A stretch of 64,000 bases of DNA from Streptomyces diastatochromogenes (lineage in GTDB: Bacteria > Actinomycetota > Actinomycetes > Streptomycetales > Streptomycetaceae): the NCBI RefSeq assembly GCF_002242805.1, contig NZ_MCGQ01000010.1:318726-382725 (forward strand), read 5' to 3'. Within the stretch, counting starts at the first letter, position 1. Each line of letters starts with the position of its first letter. The position numbers and the translations under genes are program-made. This document shows positions 26,929 to 35,446 of the stretch, piece by piece. The notes below the pieces were generated by a model, which had not been told where the DNA came from, ran no database searches, and saw only the letters and a list, made by a program, of their open reading frames with translations.

Positions 26929-27369
26929 ATGAGTGACGCCCTGGACGCGTCACTGCGCCTGGTGCGGGCCCAGACCGCGCTCGTGCGGCGTTTCGACGCC
27001 CGGCTGGGCGGGCTGCACGGGGTGAGCCTGGCCGACTTCACGATGCTGCTGCGCCTGGGGCAGGCGCCCGGCGGCCGGATGCGCCGGGTCGATCTGGCCG
27101 AGGCGCTGGGGCTGACCGCCTCCGGGGTGACCCGCGGGTTGGCTCCCCTGGAGCGGATCGGGCTGGTGACCCGCGAGTCGGACGCCCGTGACGCGCGCGT
27201 GGCCTACGCGTCGCTGACCGGGACCGGCCGGCAGCGGCTGAAGGAGATGCTGGCCACGGCCGAGGAGACCGCCGCCGAGATCTTCGCCGGTCCCGGGTGG
27301 AGCGGGGAGGACATCGGGCTGCTGTCCGGCCTGCTGACCCGGCTCGGCGGCACGGGGCTCGCGGGCTGA
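26929..27369 (+). CDS. MarR-family transcriptional regulator
   Basis: A 146-residue winged-helix regulator: RVDLAEALGLTASGVTRGLAPLE is the recognition region, followed by the wing ESDARDARVAYASLTGTGR (the usual D-R-D/R-V-S/A-L-T block). MarR proteins bind palindromic operators as dimers and are released by small phenolic or oxidant ligands. A matching dyad precedes the gene. The regulated partner could be the DUF6204 gene upstream or a distant locus. Confidence 0.88.
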   Translation: MSDALDASLRLVRAQTALVRRFDARLGGLHGVSLADFTMLLRLGQAPGGRMRRVDLAEALGLTASGVTRGLAPLERIGLVTRESDARDARVAYASLTGTGRQRLKEMLATAEETAAEIFAGPGWSGEDIGLLSGLLTRLGGTGLAG

Positions 27370-27514
27370 CCTCTGCCCGGGTGGGTCGGGGGCTCGCCGC
27401 AGCGGCGACCCTCCGCCCCGCCCGGCGGCCCGGATCCAGCCATTGCGCGGCCTGAACTCGCCGTGTGCCAGGTCACGTTGAGATGTGGGCGGATTGTGAG
27501 GGGCCGGTGCGTGC

Positions 27515-27572
27515 AGCCATGGCATGCTCATGGCTCACCATCGAGTTACCGACCGGTTCTACCCATGGGTAG
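27515..27572. promoter_or_regulatory. Two palindromes upstream of a lipoprotein gene
   Basis: The 258-bp gap after the MarR gene holds AGCCATG-N7-CATGGCT (27515-27535) and the perfect palindrome CTACCCATGGGTAG (27559-27572), 23 bases apart. They are candidate operators for the downstream lipoprotein gene. I could not place a convincing -35/-10 pair. Confidence 0.4.
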
Positions 27573-27627
27573 CCGGGCCGTCGGTGCTGCCTTCCTCACC
27601 ACCCCCCACTCCATCCCGGGACCAACC

Positions 27628-29058
27628 TTGCGCAGACGCATGAGGCACCGGCGTGCCCTCCTGCCCGCCTTCGCCGTGACCGCCCTCCTCCTCGCCGCCG
27701 GCTGCTCCTCGCCCGCGCCGCACGCCGCACCGCCGGCGGCAGGCCAGGGCCAGGACGTCCGGGCCACCGACGGCCCCAGCAGCGACACGGACCACTCCCT
27801 CACCGTGGCGGCGGCCCCCGCCGCCACCGCGACCGCCACAGCAAGCACGTCCGGCACAGACCGGCGGGCGCACAAGACCACGCTCACCGTCAGCTCGTAC
27901 GACGGCCGGACCCGACGCGCCGTCATCGCCAAGGCACCGGCGAGGAACGGGTCTTCGCAGCCCCCTGCGACCCCCTCGCCCTCCTCCTCGGCGGCGCCGC
28001 ACAAGGCCGCCGTCGGTGACGTCATCGCCAGTGCCCCGGCGCCCGGGGCCCCGCACGGCCTGCTCGCCAAGGTCACCCAGGTGATCGGCGAGACCGACCG
28101 GGGCACCGAGGTACAGACCGAACCGGCGGCGCTCAACGCGCTGCTGGGCGACGACACGGCCAAGGGCACCGTGCCGGTCGACCCGTCCGCCTTCGCCGTC
28201 GACAAGCTGCTGCCCGACGTCAAGGTCTCCTGGTCCAAGGCGGGCGACGTGCACGTCGGGCCCAAGGGCGCGACCGTGCCGCTCGGCAGCCTCCGGCTCG
28301 ACGTCGGCGCCAAGGTGCCCACGCCCGAGGGCGCCCCGGTCTCGGCCTCCGCCTCGGTGTCCGGGTTCGTGCAGGTGGCCCCGCAGGTCGACTTCCGCTA
28401 CGGCGGCACCGGGACCGACGCGGCGCCCGGCTCCGCCTACCTCGGCGTCTCCGGCGACTGGACCTCCGGGTGGGCCGTGAAGGGCCAGGCCGGCGTGGGT
28501 ACCGGCACCCCGCTGCGGATCCCGTTCGCCAAGCTGCACGCCGACCCCGTGCTGCAGGTCGGCCCGGTCCCCGTCGTCGTCAACCTCGACCTGACCTGCT
28601 ACGTCCAGATCAGCGGCGACGGGCACGTCACCGTCGACGTCGAGCAGAGCCTCAAGGGCGCCTTCGAGGCGGGCGGCACCTTCGGGGCGGGCAAGGGGTG
28701 GACGCCGGTCAGCTCGGCGGACATGACGAGCACGCCCGTACGGGCCTCCCTGACCACCGCCGGGAGCCTGAAGACGGCCCTCGGCGCCGAGGCGTCCGTC
28801 GGCCTCTACGGCACCGTCGGCGTCACCGCCGACCTGGCGCCGTACCTGCGCGGCGAGGCCTCCGGGACGGTCACCGCCTCCTCCGACACGCCCGGCGCGA
28901 AGGCCGAGGGCACCTGGGGGGTGTACGGCGGTGTCGACCTGTCGGGCACCCTGCGGATCCAGCTGTCCATCTTCGGCACGCCGGTGCTGCAGCGGAGCGT
29001 TCCGCTGGGCTCCCTGCACCGCGAGTGGAAGCTGGCGGGCGGCTCGCTCACGTCCTAG
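27628..29058 (+). CDS. Secreted lipoprotein of unknown function
   Basis: About 476 residues. The N-terminus is a lipoprotein signal: basic RRRMRHRR, hydrophobic core, and lipobox LLLAAGC with the Cys to be lipidated. An Ala/Ser/Thr-rich linker follows (to ~residue 140), then a beta-strand-rich domain of Gly- and Val-rich segments to the end, with no catalytic motif I recognise. TTG 27628 has GGGA six bases upstream; ATG 27640 and ATG 27565 are in-frame alternatives. It ends 3 bases before the convergent MazG-like gene. It is likely exposed on the outer face of the membrane. Confidence 0.7.
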   Translation: MRRRMRHRRALLPAFAVTALLLAAGCSSPAPHAAPPAAGQGQDVRATDGPSSDTDHSLTVAAAPAATATATASTSGTDRRAHKTTLTVSSYDGRTRRAVIAKAPARNGSSQPPATPSPSSSAAPHKAAVGDVIASAPAPGAPHGLLAKVTQVIGETDRGTEVQTEPAALNALLGDDTAKGTVPVDPSAFAVDKLLPDVKVSWSKAGDVHVGPKGATVPLGSLRLDVGAKVPTPEGAPVSASASVSGFVQVAPQVDFRYGGTGTDAAPGSAYLGVSGDWTSGWAVKGQAGVGTGTPLRIPFAKLHADPVLQVGPVPVVVNLDLTCYVQISGDGHVTVDVEQSLKGAFEAGGTFGAGKGWTPVSSADMTSTPVRASLTTAGSLKTALGAEASVGLYGTVGVTADLAPYLRGEASGTVTASSDTPGAKAEGTWGVYGGVDLSGTLRIQLSIFGTPVLQRSVPLGSLHREWKLAGGSLTS

Positions 29059-29061
29059 GCG

Positions 29062-29469
29062 TCAGGCTGCGCCGCCCGGTGTCCAGCCCTGGCGGCGCAG
29101 CACGGCCGACACGTCCGGTGCCCGGTAGTGCTCGCCCTTGAGGACCTTGCCGTCGGCTCTGCGGGCGACCTGGCCGTCGGGGCCCAGCTTGCTCATGTTG
29201 GCGCGGTGGATCTCGGCGATCACCTCGTCCAGATCGATCCCGTGGACCAGCGCGGTGCCGTACGCCACGTACACCACGTCCGCCAGTTCGTGCGCGAGCT
29301 GGTTCAGCGGGCCCTCGACGGACACCTCGGCGACCTCCGCGGCCTCCTCGGCGAGCAGGTGCCCGCGGTGCGCGGCCAGCTCGGGGCCCACCTCCGTCGG
29401 CGTGGTGCGGGCGTCGAGGCCGAAGGCGTGGTGGAATTCGCGGACGAGACGGGCGGGCGAGGAACTCAT
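29062..29469 (-). CDS. MazG-like nucleotide pyrophosphohydrolase
   Basis: A 135-residue all-alpha NTP-PPase. The metal-binding acidic motif is split over two helices: HLLAEEAAEVAEV (EExxE) and LAHELADVVYVAY (ExxD). Such enzymes hydrolyse non-canonical or surplus (d)NTPs to NMP and pyrophosphate, or act as house-cleaning enzymes. ATG 29469 is used. It converges on the lipoprotein gene with no room for a terminator. Confidence 0.82.
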   Translation of the reverse strand: MSSSPARLVREFHHAFGLDARTTPTEVGPELAAHRGHLLAEEAAEVAEVSVEGPLNQLAHELADVVYVAYGTALVHGIDLDEVIAEIHRANMSKLGPDGQVARRADGKVLKGEHYRAPDVSAVLRRQGWTPGGAA

Positions 29470-29576
29470 ACGGCGACTCTAACGGCCGCCGCTGACAGTC
29501 CCACCGCGCTTCCCTGGGGCCCGGGATCGACCCCGGCGCTGGTCAGCTCCGCGCACGGCCTGGCAGGATCGCCCGC

Positions 29577-30575
29577 ATGTCCAAGGTGTTCCCCCGTGTC
29601 AGCATGCGCCGTGCGCTCCAGGGCGCGACCGTCGGCGTCGTGGCCCTCGGGCTGCTGCTGTGGTGGCTGCTGCCGCTGGGCGAGACCCCGCCGAGCGGGA
29701 CGATCGTCTTCAGCACGGGCACGCCTCGCGGGGTCTACCAGGAGTACGGCGAGCGGCTGCGCACCGAGCTGGCCAAGGACATGCCGGGGCTGAAGGTGAA
29801 GCTGCTCAACAGCGCCGGCTCGCAGGAGAACGTCGAGCGGCTGGCGACCGGGAAGGCCGACTTCACGGTCGCGGCGGCCGACGCCGTGGCGACGTACGAG
29901 CTGCAGCACCGCGCCGGCGCGGACCGGTTGCGCGGTGTGGCCCGGCTCTACGACGACTACGTGCAGCTGATCGTGCCGCGCGACTCCAAGGTGAACAGCG
30001 TCGCGGACCTGCGGCACAAGCGGGTGGCCATCGGGCTGCCCGACTCCGGGGTGCGGCTGATCGCCAACCGGGTGCTCAGGGCCGCGGGCATCGACCCGCG
30101 GAAGGACATCACTCCGGTGGCGGAGGGCATCGACACCGGGCCGGACCGGTTGCGGCACGGCCAGATCGACGCCTTCTTCTGGTCGGGCGGGCTGCCCACC
30201 AAGGGGTTGGGCGAGCTGGCCAAGAAGTACGCCTTCAAGTTCGTACCGATCGACGGCGACCTCGTCACCAGGCTGCACGCCGGCGGGGAGACCGCGCGCT
30301 ACTACCGGGCCACCAACATGCCCGAGTCGGCGTACCCGTCCGTGCAGCACGGCACCGCGGTGCCGACCATCTCGGTGTCCAACCTGCTGATGACCCGCAC
30401 GGACATGGATCCCCGGCTGACCGAGTGGGTGACCCGCACGGTGATCAAGAGCCGCGACGGCATCGGCGCCCACGTCCACTCCGCCCAGCTGGTCGACCTG
30501 CGCACCGCGATCTACACCGACCCGCTGCCCCTCCAGGAGGGCGCCCGGCGCTACTACCGGTCGGTGAAGCCCTAG
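29577..30575 (+). CDS. TAXI-family solute-binding protein, membrane-anchored
   Basis: A 332-residue TRAP-associated extracytoplasmic binding protein of the TAXI class: TIVFSTGTPRGVYQEYGE and NSAGSQENVERLATGKADF are the canonical N-terminal blocks, with VAIGLPDSGV and DAFFWSGG later. The signal segment has no lipobox Cys, so it is probably tethered by its N-terminal helix. No TRAP membrane subunits are nearby. It converges with gluK; a characterised TAXI protein from Thermus binds glutamate/glutamine, so it could hand glutamate to the sensor kinase. That link is inference. Confidence 0.85.
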   Translation: MSKVFPRVSMRRALQGATVGVVALGLLLWWLLPLGETPPSGTIVFSTGTPRGVYQEYGERLRTELAKDMPGLKVKLLNSAGSQENVERLATGKADFTVAAADAVATYELQHRAGADRLRGVARLYDDYVQLIVPRDSKVNSVADLRHKRVAIGLPDSGVRLIANRVLRAAGIDPRKDITPVAEGIDTGPDRLRHGQIDAFFWSGGLPTKGLGELAKKYAFKFVPIDGDLVTRLHAGGETARYYRATNMPESAYPSVQHGTAVPTISVSNLLMTRTDMDPRLTEWVTRTVIKSRDGIGAHVHSAQLVDLRTAIYTDPLPLQEGARRYYRSVKP

Positions 30576-30615
30576 AGGTCGGTGAGGCCCGAGAGGTTCG
30601 GTGAACCCCTAGAGG
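30561..30615. repeat. 18/19-bp tandem repeat across both stop codons
   Basis: Three imperfect copies of TCGGTGAAGCCCTAGAGG (30561-30578, 30579-30597, 30598-30615) fill the whole gap between the TAXI gene and gluK. The first copy carries the TAXI stop and the third carries the gluK stop on the other strand. Confidence 0.85.
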
Positions 30616-32018
30616 CTGTCCGGGTTCCTCGGCACCGTCACCGTCACCTGGAGTCCCCGCGGCTCGTGGTGCGCGTAGGTGATCGAGCCGCCGCCCGCCG
30701 CGAGCAGGGCGCGGGTGATGGACAGGCCCAGGCCCGAGCCCTTGACGTTCTGGTGGCGGCCGCTGCGCCAGAAACGGTCGCCCACGCGCGCGAGTTCCTC
30801 GTCGGTGAGGCCGGGGCCGGTGTCGGTGACCACGACCGTCGAGGTGTCGCCGTTGGAGGAGACGGCGACCTCGACCGTGCCGCCCTCGGGGGTGAACTTC
30901 ACGGCGTTGTCGATCACCGCGTCCAGCGCGCTGGACAGGGCGATCGGGTCGGCCCACGCGGTGGTGGGCGGGCAGTCGCCGACCAGCCGGACCCCCTGGG
31001 CGCCGGCGGCCGGTGACCAGGCGGCCACCCGCTCCTCGGCCATGGCTCCGACGTCGGTCAGCATGAGGTCGGCCGCGGCGTGCTCGGCCAGCGCCAGATC
31101 GAGCAGGTCGTCCAGGACCTGCGCGAGGCGCTTGCCCTCGGTGCGGACCGAGGCGATCTCCTCGTTGCCCTGCGGGAGTTCCAGGGCGAGCAGTTCGATG
31201 CGCAGCAGCAGCGCCGAGAGCGGGTTGCGCAGCTGGTGCGAGGCGTCCGCGACGAAGGCGCGCTGCTGCTCCAGCACGTCCTCGACGTTGTCCGCCATCT
31301 CGTTGAACGACCGGGCCAGCCGCCGGAGTTCCGGCGGCCCCCCGGCGACCGCGACCCGGGACTTCAGGCGCCCGGTGGCGATGTCGTGGGTGGTGGCGTC
31401 CAGGATCCGTACCGGCCGGAGCACCCAGCCGGTCAGCCGCAGCGCGGCACCGACGGCGAGCAGCATCGCGGCGATCTCGCCGGCCCCGATGACCAGCCAG
31501 CCGCGCAGGATCCGGGAACGCATCTGCCCGGTGGGCGAGTCGGTGACGACGACCGCCACGACGTCCCCGTCCCGGATCACCGGCGAGGCGACGACCAGAC
31601 TGCTGCGCTGCCACGGCCACACCTGCCGGGGGTCGTGGCTGCGGCGGCTCAGCAGCGCCTCGGCGAACGCCGCCCGGACCTCCCCCGTCCGGGGGACGAA
31701 CCAGTCGCCCGGGGCGTTGGCCATGGCGGCCGAGCCGTTGCGGTAGAAGACCCCCGCGCGGATGCCGTAGACGCCGTAGTAGCTGTCCAGTTCGCGGCGG
31801 AGCGTCTCCTGGCGCTCGTCCGGGGCGGTACGACGGGATCCGCTGGGACCGTCGGTGACGAACTGGGCGAGCGCCGCGAAGCGCGCGGTGTCGTCGATCC
31901 GGTCGACGACGACCCGCTGCTGCTCGCCTGCAGCCACGCTGACGGCGAGCGGGACGCCGAGGGCGAGGAGTACGGCCGCCATCAGGACGATGAGCAGCGG
32001 CAGGAGCCGTGTGCGCAC
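30609..32018 (-). CDS. gluK: Glutamate-sensing histidine kinase GluK
   Basis: A 469-residue sensor kinase. It has an N-terminal membrane helix, an extracytoplasmic sensor of about 130 residues, a second membrane helix, HAMP, HisKA with the phosphoryl-accepting His261 in DASHQLRNPLS, and HATPase_c with DNAVKFTPEGG, DTGPGLTDEE and GSGLGLSI. It starts with GTG 32018, 9 bases after the response-regulator stop. Position beside gluABCD matches the GluR-GluK system described in Streptomyces coelicolor, which senses glutamate and controls its uptake. Symbol assigned by context and architecture. Confidence 0.85.
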   Translation of the reverse strand: MRTRLLPLLIVLMAAVLLALGVPLAVSVAAGEQQRVVVDRIDDTARFAALAQFVTDGPSGSRRTAPDERQETLRRELDSYYGVYGIRAGVFYRNGSAAMANAPGDWFVPRTGEVRAAFAEALLSRRSHDPRQVWPWQRSSLVVASPVIRDGDVVAVVVTDSPTGQMRSRILRGWLVIGAGEIAAMLLAVGAALRLTGWVLRPVRILDATTHDIATGRLKSRVAVAGGPPELRRLARSFNEMADNVEDVLEQQRAFVADASHQLRNPLSALLLRIELLALELPQGNEEIASVRTEGKRLAQVLDDLLDLALAEHAAADLMLTDVGAMAEERVAAWSPAAGAQGVRLVGDCPPTTAWADPIALSSALDAVIDNAVKFTPEGGTVEVAVSSNGDTSTVVVTDTGPGLTDEELARVGDRFWRSGRHQNVKGSGLGLSITRALLAAGGGSITYAHHEPRGLQVTVTVPRNPDSL

Positions 32019-32027
32019 CCGACCCCG

Positions 32028-32714
32028 CTAGGCGGCCGGGGCGACGAGCCGGTAGCCGACGCCGCGTACGGTCTCGATCAGCGCGGGCATGCGCAGCTTG
32101 GCGCGCAGGGAGGCGACGTGCACCTCCAGGGTGCGGCCCGTGCCCTCCCAGCTGGTGCGCCACACCTCGCTGATGATCTGCTCCCGCCGGAAGACGACTC
32201 CGGGCCGCTGGGCGAGCAGCGCGAGCAGATCGAACTCCTTGCGGGTCAGTTGGATCACCGAACCGTCCACGCTGACCTGCCGGGTGGGCAGTTCGATGAG
32301 CACGGCTCCCAGCCGCAGCGCGGTCTCGGCGCCCGGTGCGGCGTCCTCGTGGGCGGTGCGCCGGCTGACGGCGTGGATCCGGGCGAGCAGCTCCCCGGTG
32401 TCGTACGGCTTCACCACGTAGTCGTCGGCGCCCAGGTTGAGCCCGTGGATGCGGGAGCGGACGTCGGAGCGCGCGGTGACCATGATCACCGGCGTGCTGG
32501 TGCGCTTGCGGATCTTGCCGCAGACCTCGTAGCCGTCCTGGTCGGGCAGGCCCAGGTCGAGCAGGACCACGCCGAATCCGGCGCCCTCGGGGACGAGTGC
32601 CTGGAGGGCCTCCTCGCCGCTGCGCGCGTGGGTGACCTCGAAGCCGTGCCGCGCGAGGACCGCCGACAGCGCGGCTGCGACATGGTTGTCGTCCTCGACG
32701 AGCAGCAGTCTCAT
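32028..32714 (-). CDS. gluR: OmpR/PhoB-type response regulator GluR
   Basis: A 228-residue regulator with a receiver domain (acidic pocket E7, D8; phospho-acceptor Asp53 in VVLLDLGLPD; Lys in VVKPYD) and a winged-helix Trans_reg_C domain ending TVRGVGYRLV. ATG 32714 is chosen because GGAGG lies 8 bases upstream; an in-frame ATG 9 codons earlier lacks such a site. Transcribed with gluK and divergent from gluA. An 11-bp-phased direct repeat ahead of the gluA promoter is a likely binding site. Confidence 0.88.
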   Translation of the reverse strand: MRLLLVEDDNHVAAALSAVLARHGFEVTHARSGEEALQALVPEGAGFGVVLLDLGLPDQDGYEVCGKIRKRTSTPVIMVTARSDVRSRIHGLNLGADDYVVKPYDTGELLARIHAVSRRTAHEDAAPGAETALRLGAVLIELPTRQVSVDGSVIQLTRKEFDLLALLAQRPGVVFRREQIISEVWRTSWEGTGRTLEVHVASLRAKLRMPALIETVRGVGYRLVAPAA

Positions 32715-32900
32715 CCCGGCCCCCTCCGGTTCAGCGGTCATACGGTCACGGTTCTCGTTCGGCTTGTAGATCGTGCGCACGCGCGCGTGCACCATGGAAG
32801 TCACGCCGATGGAGAAGGACGGCGTCAAGAGGGTTCCGGTTGCCTGCCGCTTCCGTTACCCGCCCGATACGCGCGCGGGTCTCAAGTGCTACGACACGTG

Positions 32901-32975
32901 TCCGATTGCTATCGGATCGTGATGCTCAGATTCCCCTCAGATGTGATGACGCTGGTCACCGGCCATCACTACTGT
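32901..32975 (+). promoter_or_regulatory. gluA promoter region with candidate GluR direct repeat
   Basis: Within the 295-bp gluR-gluA gap lie a dyad TCCGAT-N4-ATCGGA (32901-32916) and a direct repeat CTCAGAT-N4-CTCAGAT (32925-32942), one helical turn apart, as OmpR-class regulators prefer. It stops 3 bases before a -35-like ATGACG (32946-32951), 18 bases from a -10-like TACTGT (32970-32975). That layout suits activation by GluR. Site identity is inferred. Confidence 0.55.
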
Positions 32976-33009
32976 CCACCGAAACCGAGGAGGACGGAGC
33001 CTGAGAGCG

Positions 33010-33786
33010 ATGACCAAAGTATCGGTGGCCAAGGAAGACGTGGCCGCGTCCGGCGATCTGGTCGTCCTGAAGAGCGTCAACAAGCACTTCGGCGCGTTGC
33101 ACGTACTCCAGGACATCGACCTGACGATCGCCCGCGGTGAGGTCGTCGTGGTCATCGGGCCCTCCGGGTCCGGAAAGTCGACCCTGTGCCGCACCATCAA
33201 CCGCCTGGAGACGATCGACTCGGGCACCATCGCGATCGACGGCAAGCCGCTGCCCCACGAGGGCAGGGAGCTGGCCCGGCTGCGCGCCGACGTCGGGATG
33301 GTCTTCCAGTCCTTCAACCTCTTCGCGCACAAGACCGTGCTCGAGAACGTGATGCTCGGGCAGGTCAAGGTCCGCAAGGCGGACAAGAAGCAGGCCGAGG
33401 AGAAGGCCCGTGCCCTGCTCGACCGGGTCGGTGTCGGCACCCAGGCCGACAAGTACCCGGCCCAGCTGTCCGGCGGCCAGCAGCAGCGCGTCGCCATCGC
33501 CCGGGCGCTGGCGATGGGCCCGAAGGTCATGCTCTTCGACGAGCCGACCTCGGCCCTCGACCCCGAGATGATCAACGAGGTCCTCGAAGTCATGCAGCAG
33601 CTCGCCCGGGAGGGCATGACGATGATCGTCGTCACCCATGAGATGGGTTTCGCACGATCGGCTGCAAACCGGGTGGTCTTCATGGCGGACGGCCGCATCG
33701 TCGAACAGGCTGCGCCCGACCAGTTCTTCAGCAATCCGCGCAGTGACCGGGCCAAGGACTTCCTGTCGAAGATCCTGCACCACTGA
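33010..33786 (+). CDS. gluA: Glutamate ABC transporter ATP-binding protein GluA
   Basis: A 258-residue ABC ATPase of the polar amino acid class. Walker A GPSGSGKST, Q-loop MVFQSFNLF, signature LSGGQQQR, Walker B VMLFDEPTSALD and the H-loop VVTHEMGF are all intact. It couples ATP hydrolysis to glutamate import through GluC-GluD. First gene of the gluABCD operon; GGAG lies 10 bases before ATG 33010. Confidence 0.95.
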   Translation: MTKVSVAKEDVAASGDLVVLKSVNKHFGALHVLQDIDLTIARGEVVVVIGPSGSGKSTLCRTINRLETIDSGTIAIDGKPLPHEGRELARLRADVGMVFQSFNLFAHKTVLENVMLGQVKVRKADKKQAEEKARALLDRVGVGTQADKYPAQLSGGQQQRVAIARALAMGPKVMLFDEPTSALDPEMINEVLEVMQQLAREGMTMIVVTHEMGFARSAANRVVFMADGRIVEQAAPDQFFSNPRSDRAKDFLSKILHH

Positions 33787-33868
33787 CGGCACAGAGCCCT
33801 GGCCCCGGACACCCGGGGCCACCCGTCCCTCACGGACCGCGTTCCTCACCACTCAAAGGATGTTCACG

Positions 33869-34705
33869 ATGAAGCTCCGCAAGGTCACCGCCGCCTCTGC
33901 CGTCGTACTCGCCCTCACCGTGACCGCCACCGCGTGCGGCGGCGACAAGAAGGACGAGGGCGGCTCCTCCGGCGGCGGCAAGAAGATCACCATCGGTATC
34001 AAGTTCGACCAGCCCGGCATCGGCCAGAAGACCCCGCAGGGCTACGCGGGCTTCGACGTCGACGTGGCCACCTACGTCGCCGGCAAGCTCGGTTACAAGC
34101 CGAACCAGATCGAGTGGCGGGAGTCGAAGAGCGCCGACCGCGAGACCATGCTGCAGCGTGGTGACGTCGACTTCATCGCGGCCTCCTACTCGATCACCCC
34201 GGAACGTCAGCAGAAGGTCGACTTCGCCGGCCCGTACCTGCTGGCCCACCAGGACGTGCTGCTCCGCGCGGACGACAACACCATCAAGTCGCCGGCGGAC
34301 CTGAACAAGAAGAAGCTGTGTTCGGTGACCGGCTCGACGTCGGCGCAGAACGTCAAGGACAAGCTGGCCCCCAAGGCGCAGCTGCAGCAGTACCCGACGT
34401 ACTCGGCGTGCCTGACCGGTCTGCAGAGCAAGGCGATCGACGCGCTGACCACGGACGACTCGATCCTCGCCGGTTACGCCGCCCAGTCCCAGTTCAAGGG
34501 CAAGTTCAAGCTCGGCGGCTTCAAGATGACCAACGAGAACTACGGCATCGGCATCAAGAAGGGCAGCGACCTCAAGGCCAAGATCAACAAGGCCCTGGAG
34601 GAGATGGTCTCCGACGGTTCCTGGCAGAAGGCCGTGGACAAGAACTTCGGCCCGGCCGGCTACAAGAACGAGCCCGCCCCGAAGATCGGCGACATCAAGA
34701 GCTGA
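33869..34705 (+). CDS. gluB: Glutamate-binding lipoprotein GluB
   Basis: A 278-residue SBP_bac_3 solute-binding protein. The lipobox ends in TATACGG (Cys about 23), followed by a Gly/Ser linker and the bilobed domain with GYAGFDVDVATYVAG and DFIAASYSITPER, typical of glutamate/polar amino acid binders. ATG 33869 has AAAGGA 8 bases upstream; the ATG at 33860 overlaps that site. It sits between the ATPase and the permeases, and a stable hairpin follows it. Confidence 0.93.
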   Translation: MKLRKVTAASAVVLALTVTATACGGDKKDEGGSSGGGKKITIGIKFDQPGIGQKTPQGYAGFDVDVATYVAGKLGYKPNQIEWRESKSADRETMLQRGDVDFIAASYSITPERQQKVDFAGPYLLAHQDVLLRADDNTIKSPADLNKKKLCSVTGSTSAQNVKDKLAPKAQLQQYPTYSACLTGLQSKAIDALTTDDSILAGYAAQSQFKGKFKLGGFKMTNENYGIGIKKGSDLKAKINKALEEMVSDGSWQKAVDKNFGPAGYKNEPAPKIGDIKS

Positions 34706-34718
34706 GGAAACGCCCGGC

Positions 34719-34748
34719 GGGTGCGCCGTCCGTGAGGGCGGCGCACCC
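34719..34748 (+). terminator. Intra-operon hairpin between gluB and gluC
   Basis: A 13-bp stem (34719-34731 with 34736-34748, one G-U pair) on a 4-base loop. Hairpins after binding-protein genes usually stabilise the upstream mRNA or partly stop transcription, giving more binding protein than permease. Confidence 0.7.
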
Positions 34749-34780
34749 GGGCATCCCTACACGCGGAAGCGCGGGAGATC

Positions 34781-35446
34781 GTGTTCGACTTTCTTGACAA
34801 GTACGACGTGCTGGGAGCGTTCTGGACGACGGTGCAGCTCACCCTGCTGTCCGCCGCCGGCTCCCTGATCTGGGGCACTCTGCTGGCCTCCATGCGGGTG
34901 GGCCCGGTGCCGCTGATGCGCGGTTTCGGCACCGCCTACGTGAACATCGTGCGGAACATCCCGCTCACGGTGATCATCCTGTTCGCCTCGCTCGGGCTGA
35001 ACCAGACGCTGGGCGTCAACCTGGGCTCGGACAAGGTCGACACGACCAACTTCCGGCTGGCCGTGCTCGGTCTGATCCTCTACACGTCGGCCTTCGTCTG
35101 CGAGGCGATCCGCGCGGGCATCAACACGGTTCCGGTCGGCCAGGCGGAGGCGGCCCGGGCCATCGGCCTGAGCTTCACGCAGGTCCTCGGCCTGATCGTG
35201 CTGCCGCAGGCCTTCCGCGCGGCCGTCGTGCCGCTGGCCAACGTACTGATCGCGCTGACGAAGAACACGACCGTGGCGGCCGCGATCGGCGTGGCGGAAG
35301 CGGCGCTCCTGATGAAGGAGATGGTGGAGAACGAGGCGCAGCTGCTGGCGATCTCCGCGGTCATCGCCTTCGGGTTCTGTTGTCTGACCCTGCCGACCGG
35401 TCTGATCCTCGGCTGGGTGGGCAAGAAGGTGGCGGTGAAGCGATGA
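34781..35446 (+). CDS. gluC: Glutamate ABC transporter permease GluC
   Basis: A 221-residue integral membrane permease of the HisMQ type with about five membrane helices. The EAA loop is visible in GQAEAARAIGLSFTQVLGLIVLPQAFR, the contact point for the ATPase. It starts with GTG 34781 with GGGAG just upstream, and its stop overlaps the gluD start by ATGA. Confidence 0.93.
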   Translation: MFDFLDKYDVLGAFWTTVQLTLLSAAGSLIWGTLLASMRVGPVPLMRGFGTAYVNIVRNIPLTVIILFASLGLNQTLGVNLGSDKVDTTNFRLAVLGLILYTSAFVCEAIRAGINTVPVGQAEAARAIGLSFTQVLGLIVLPQAFRAAVVPLANVLIALTKNTTVAAAIGVAEAALLMKEMVENEAQLLAISAVIAFGFCCLTLPTGLILGWVGKKVAVKR

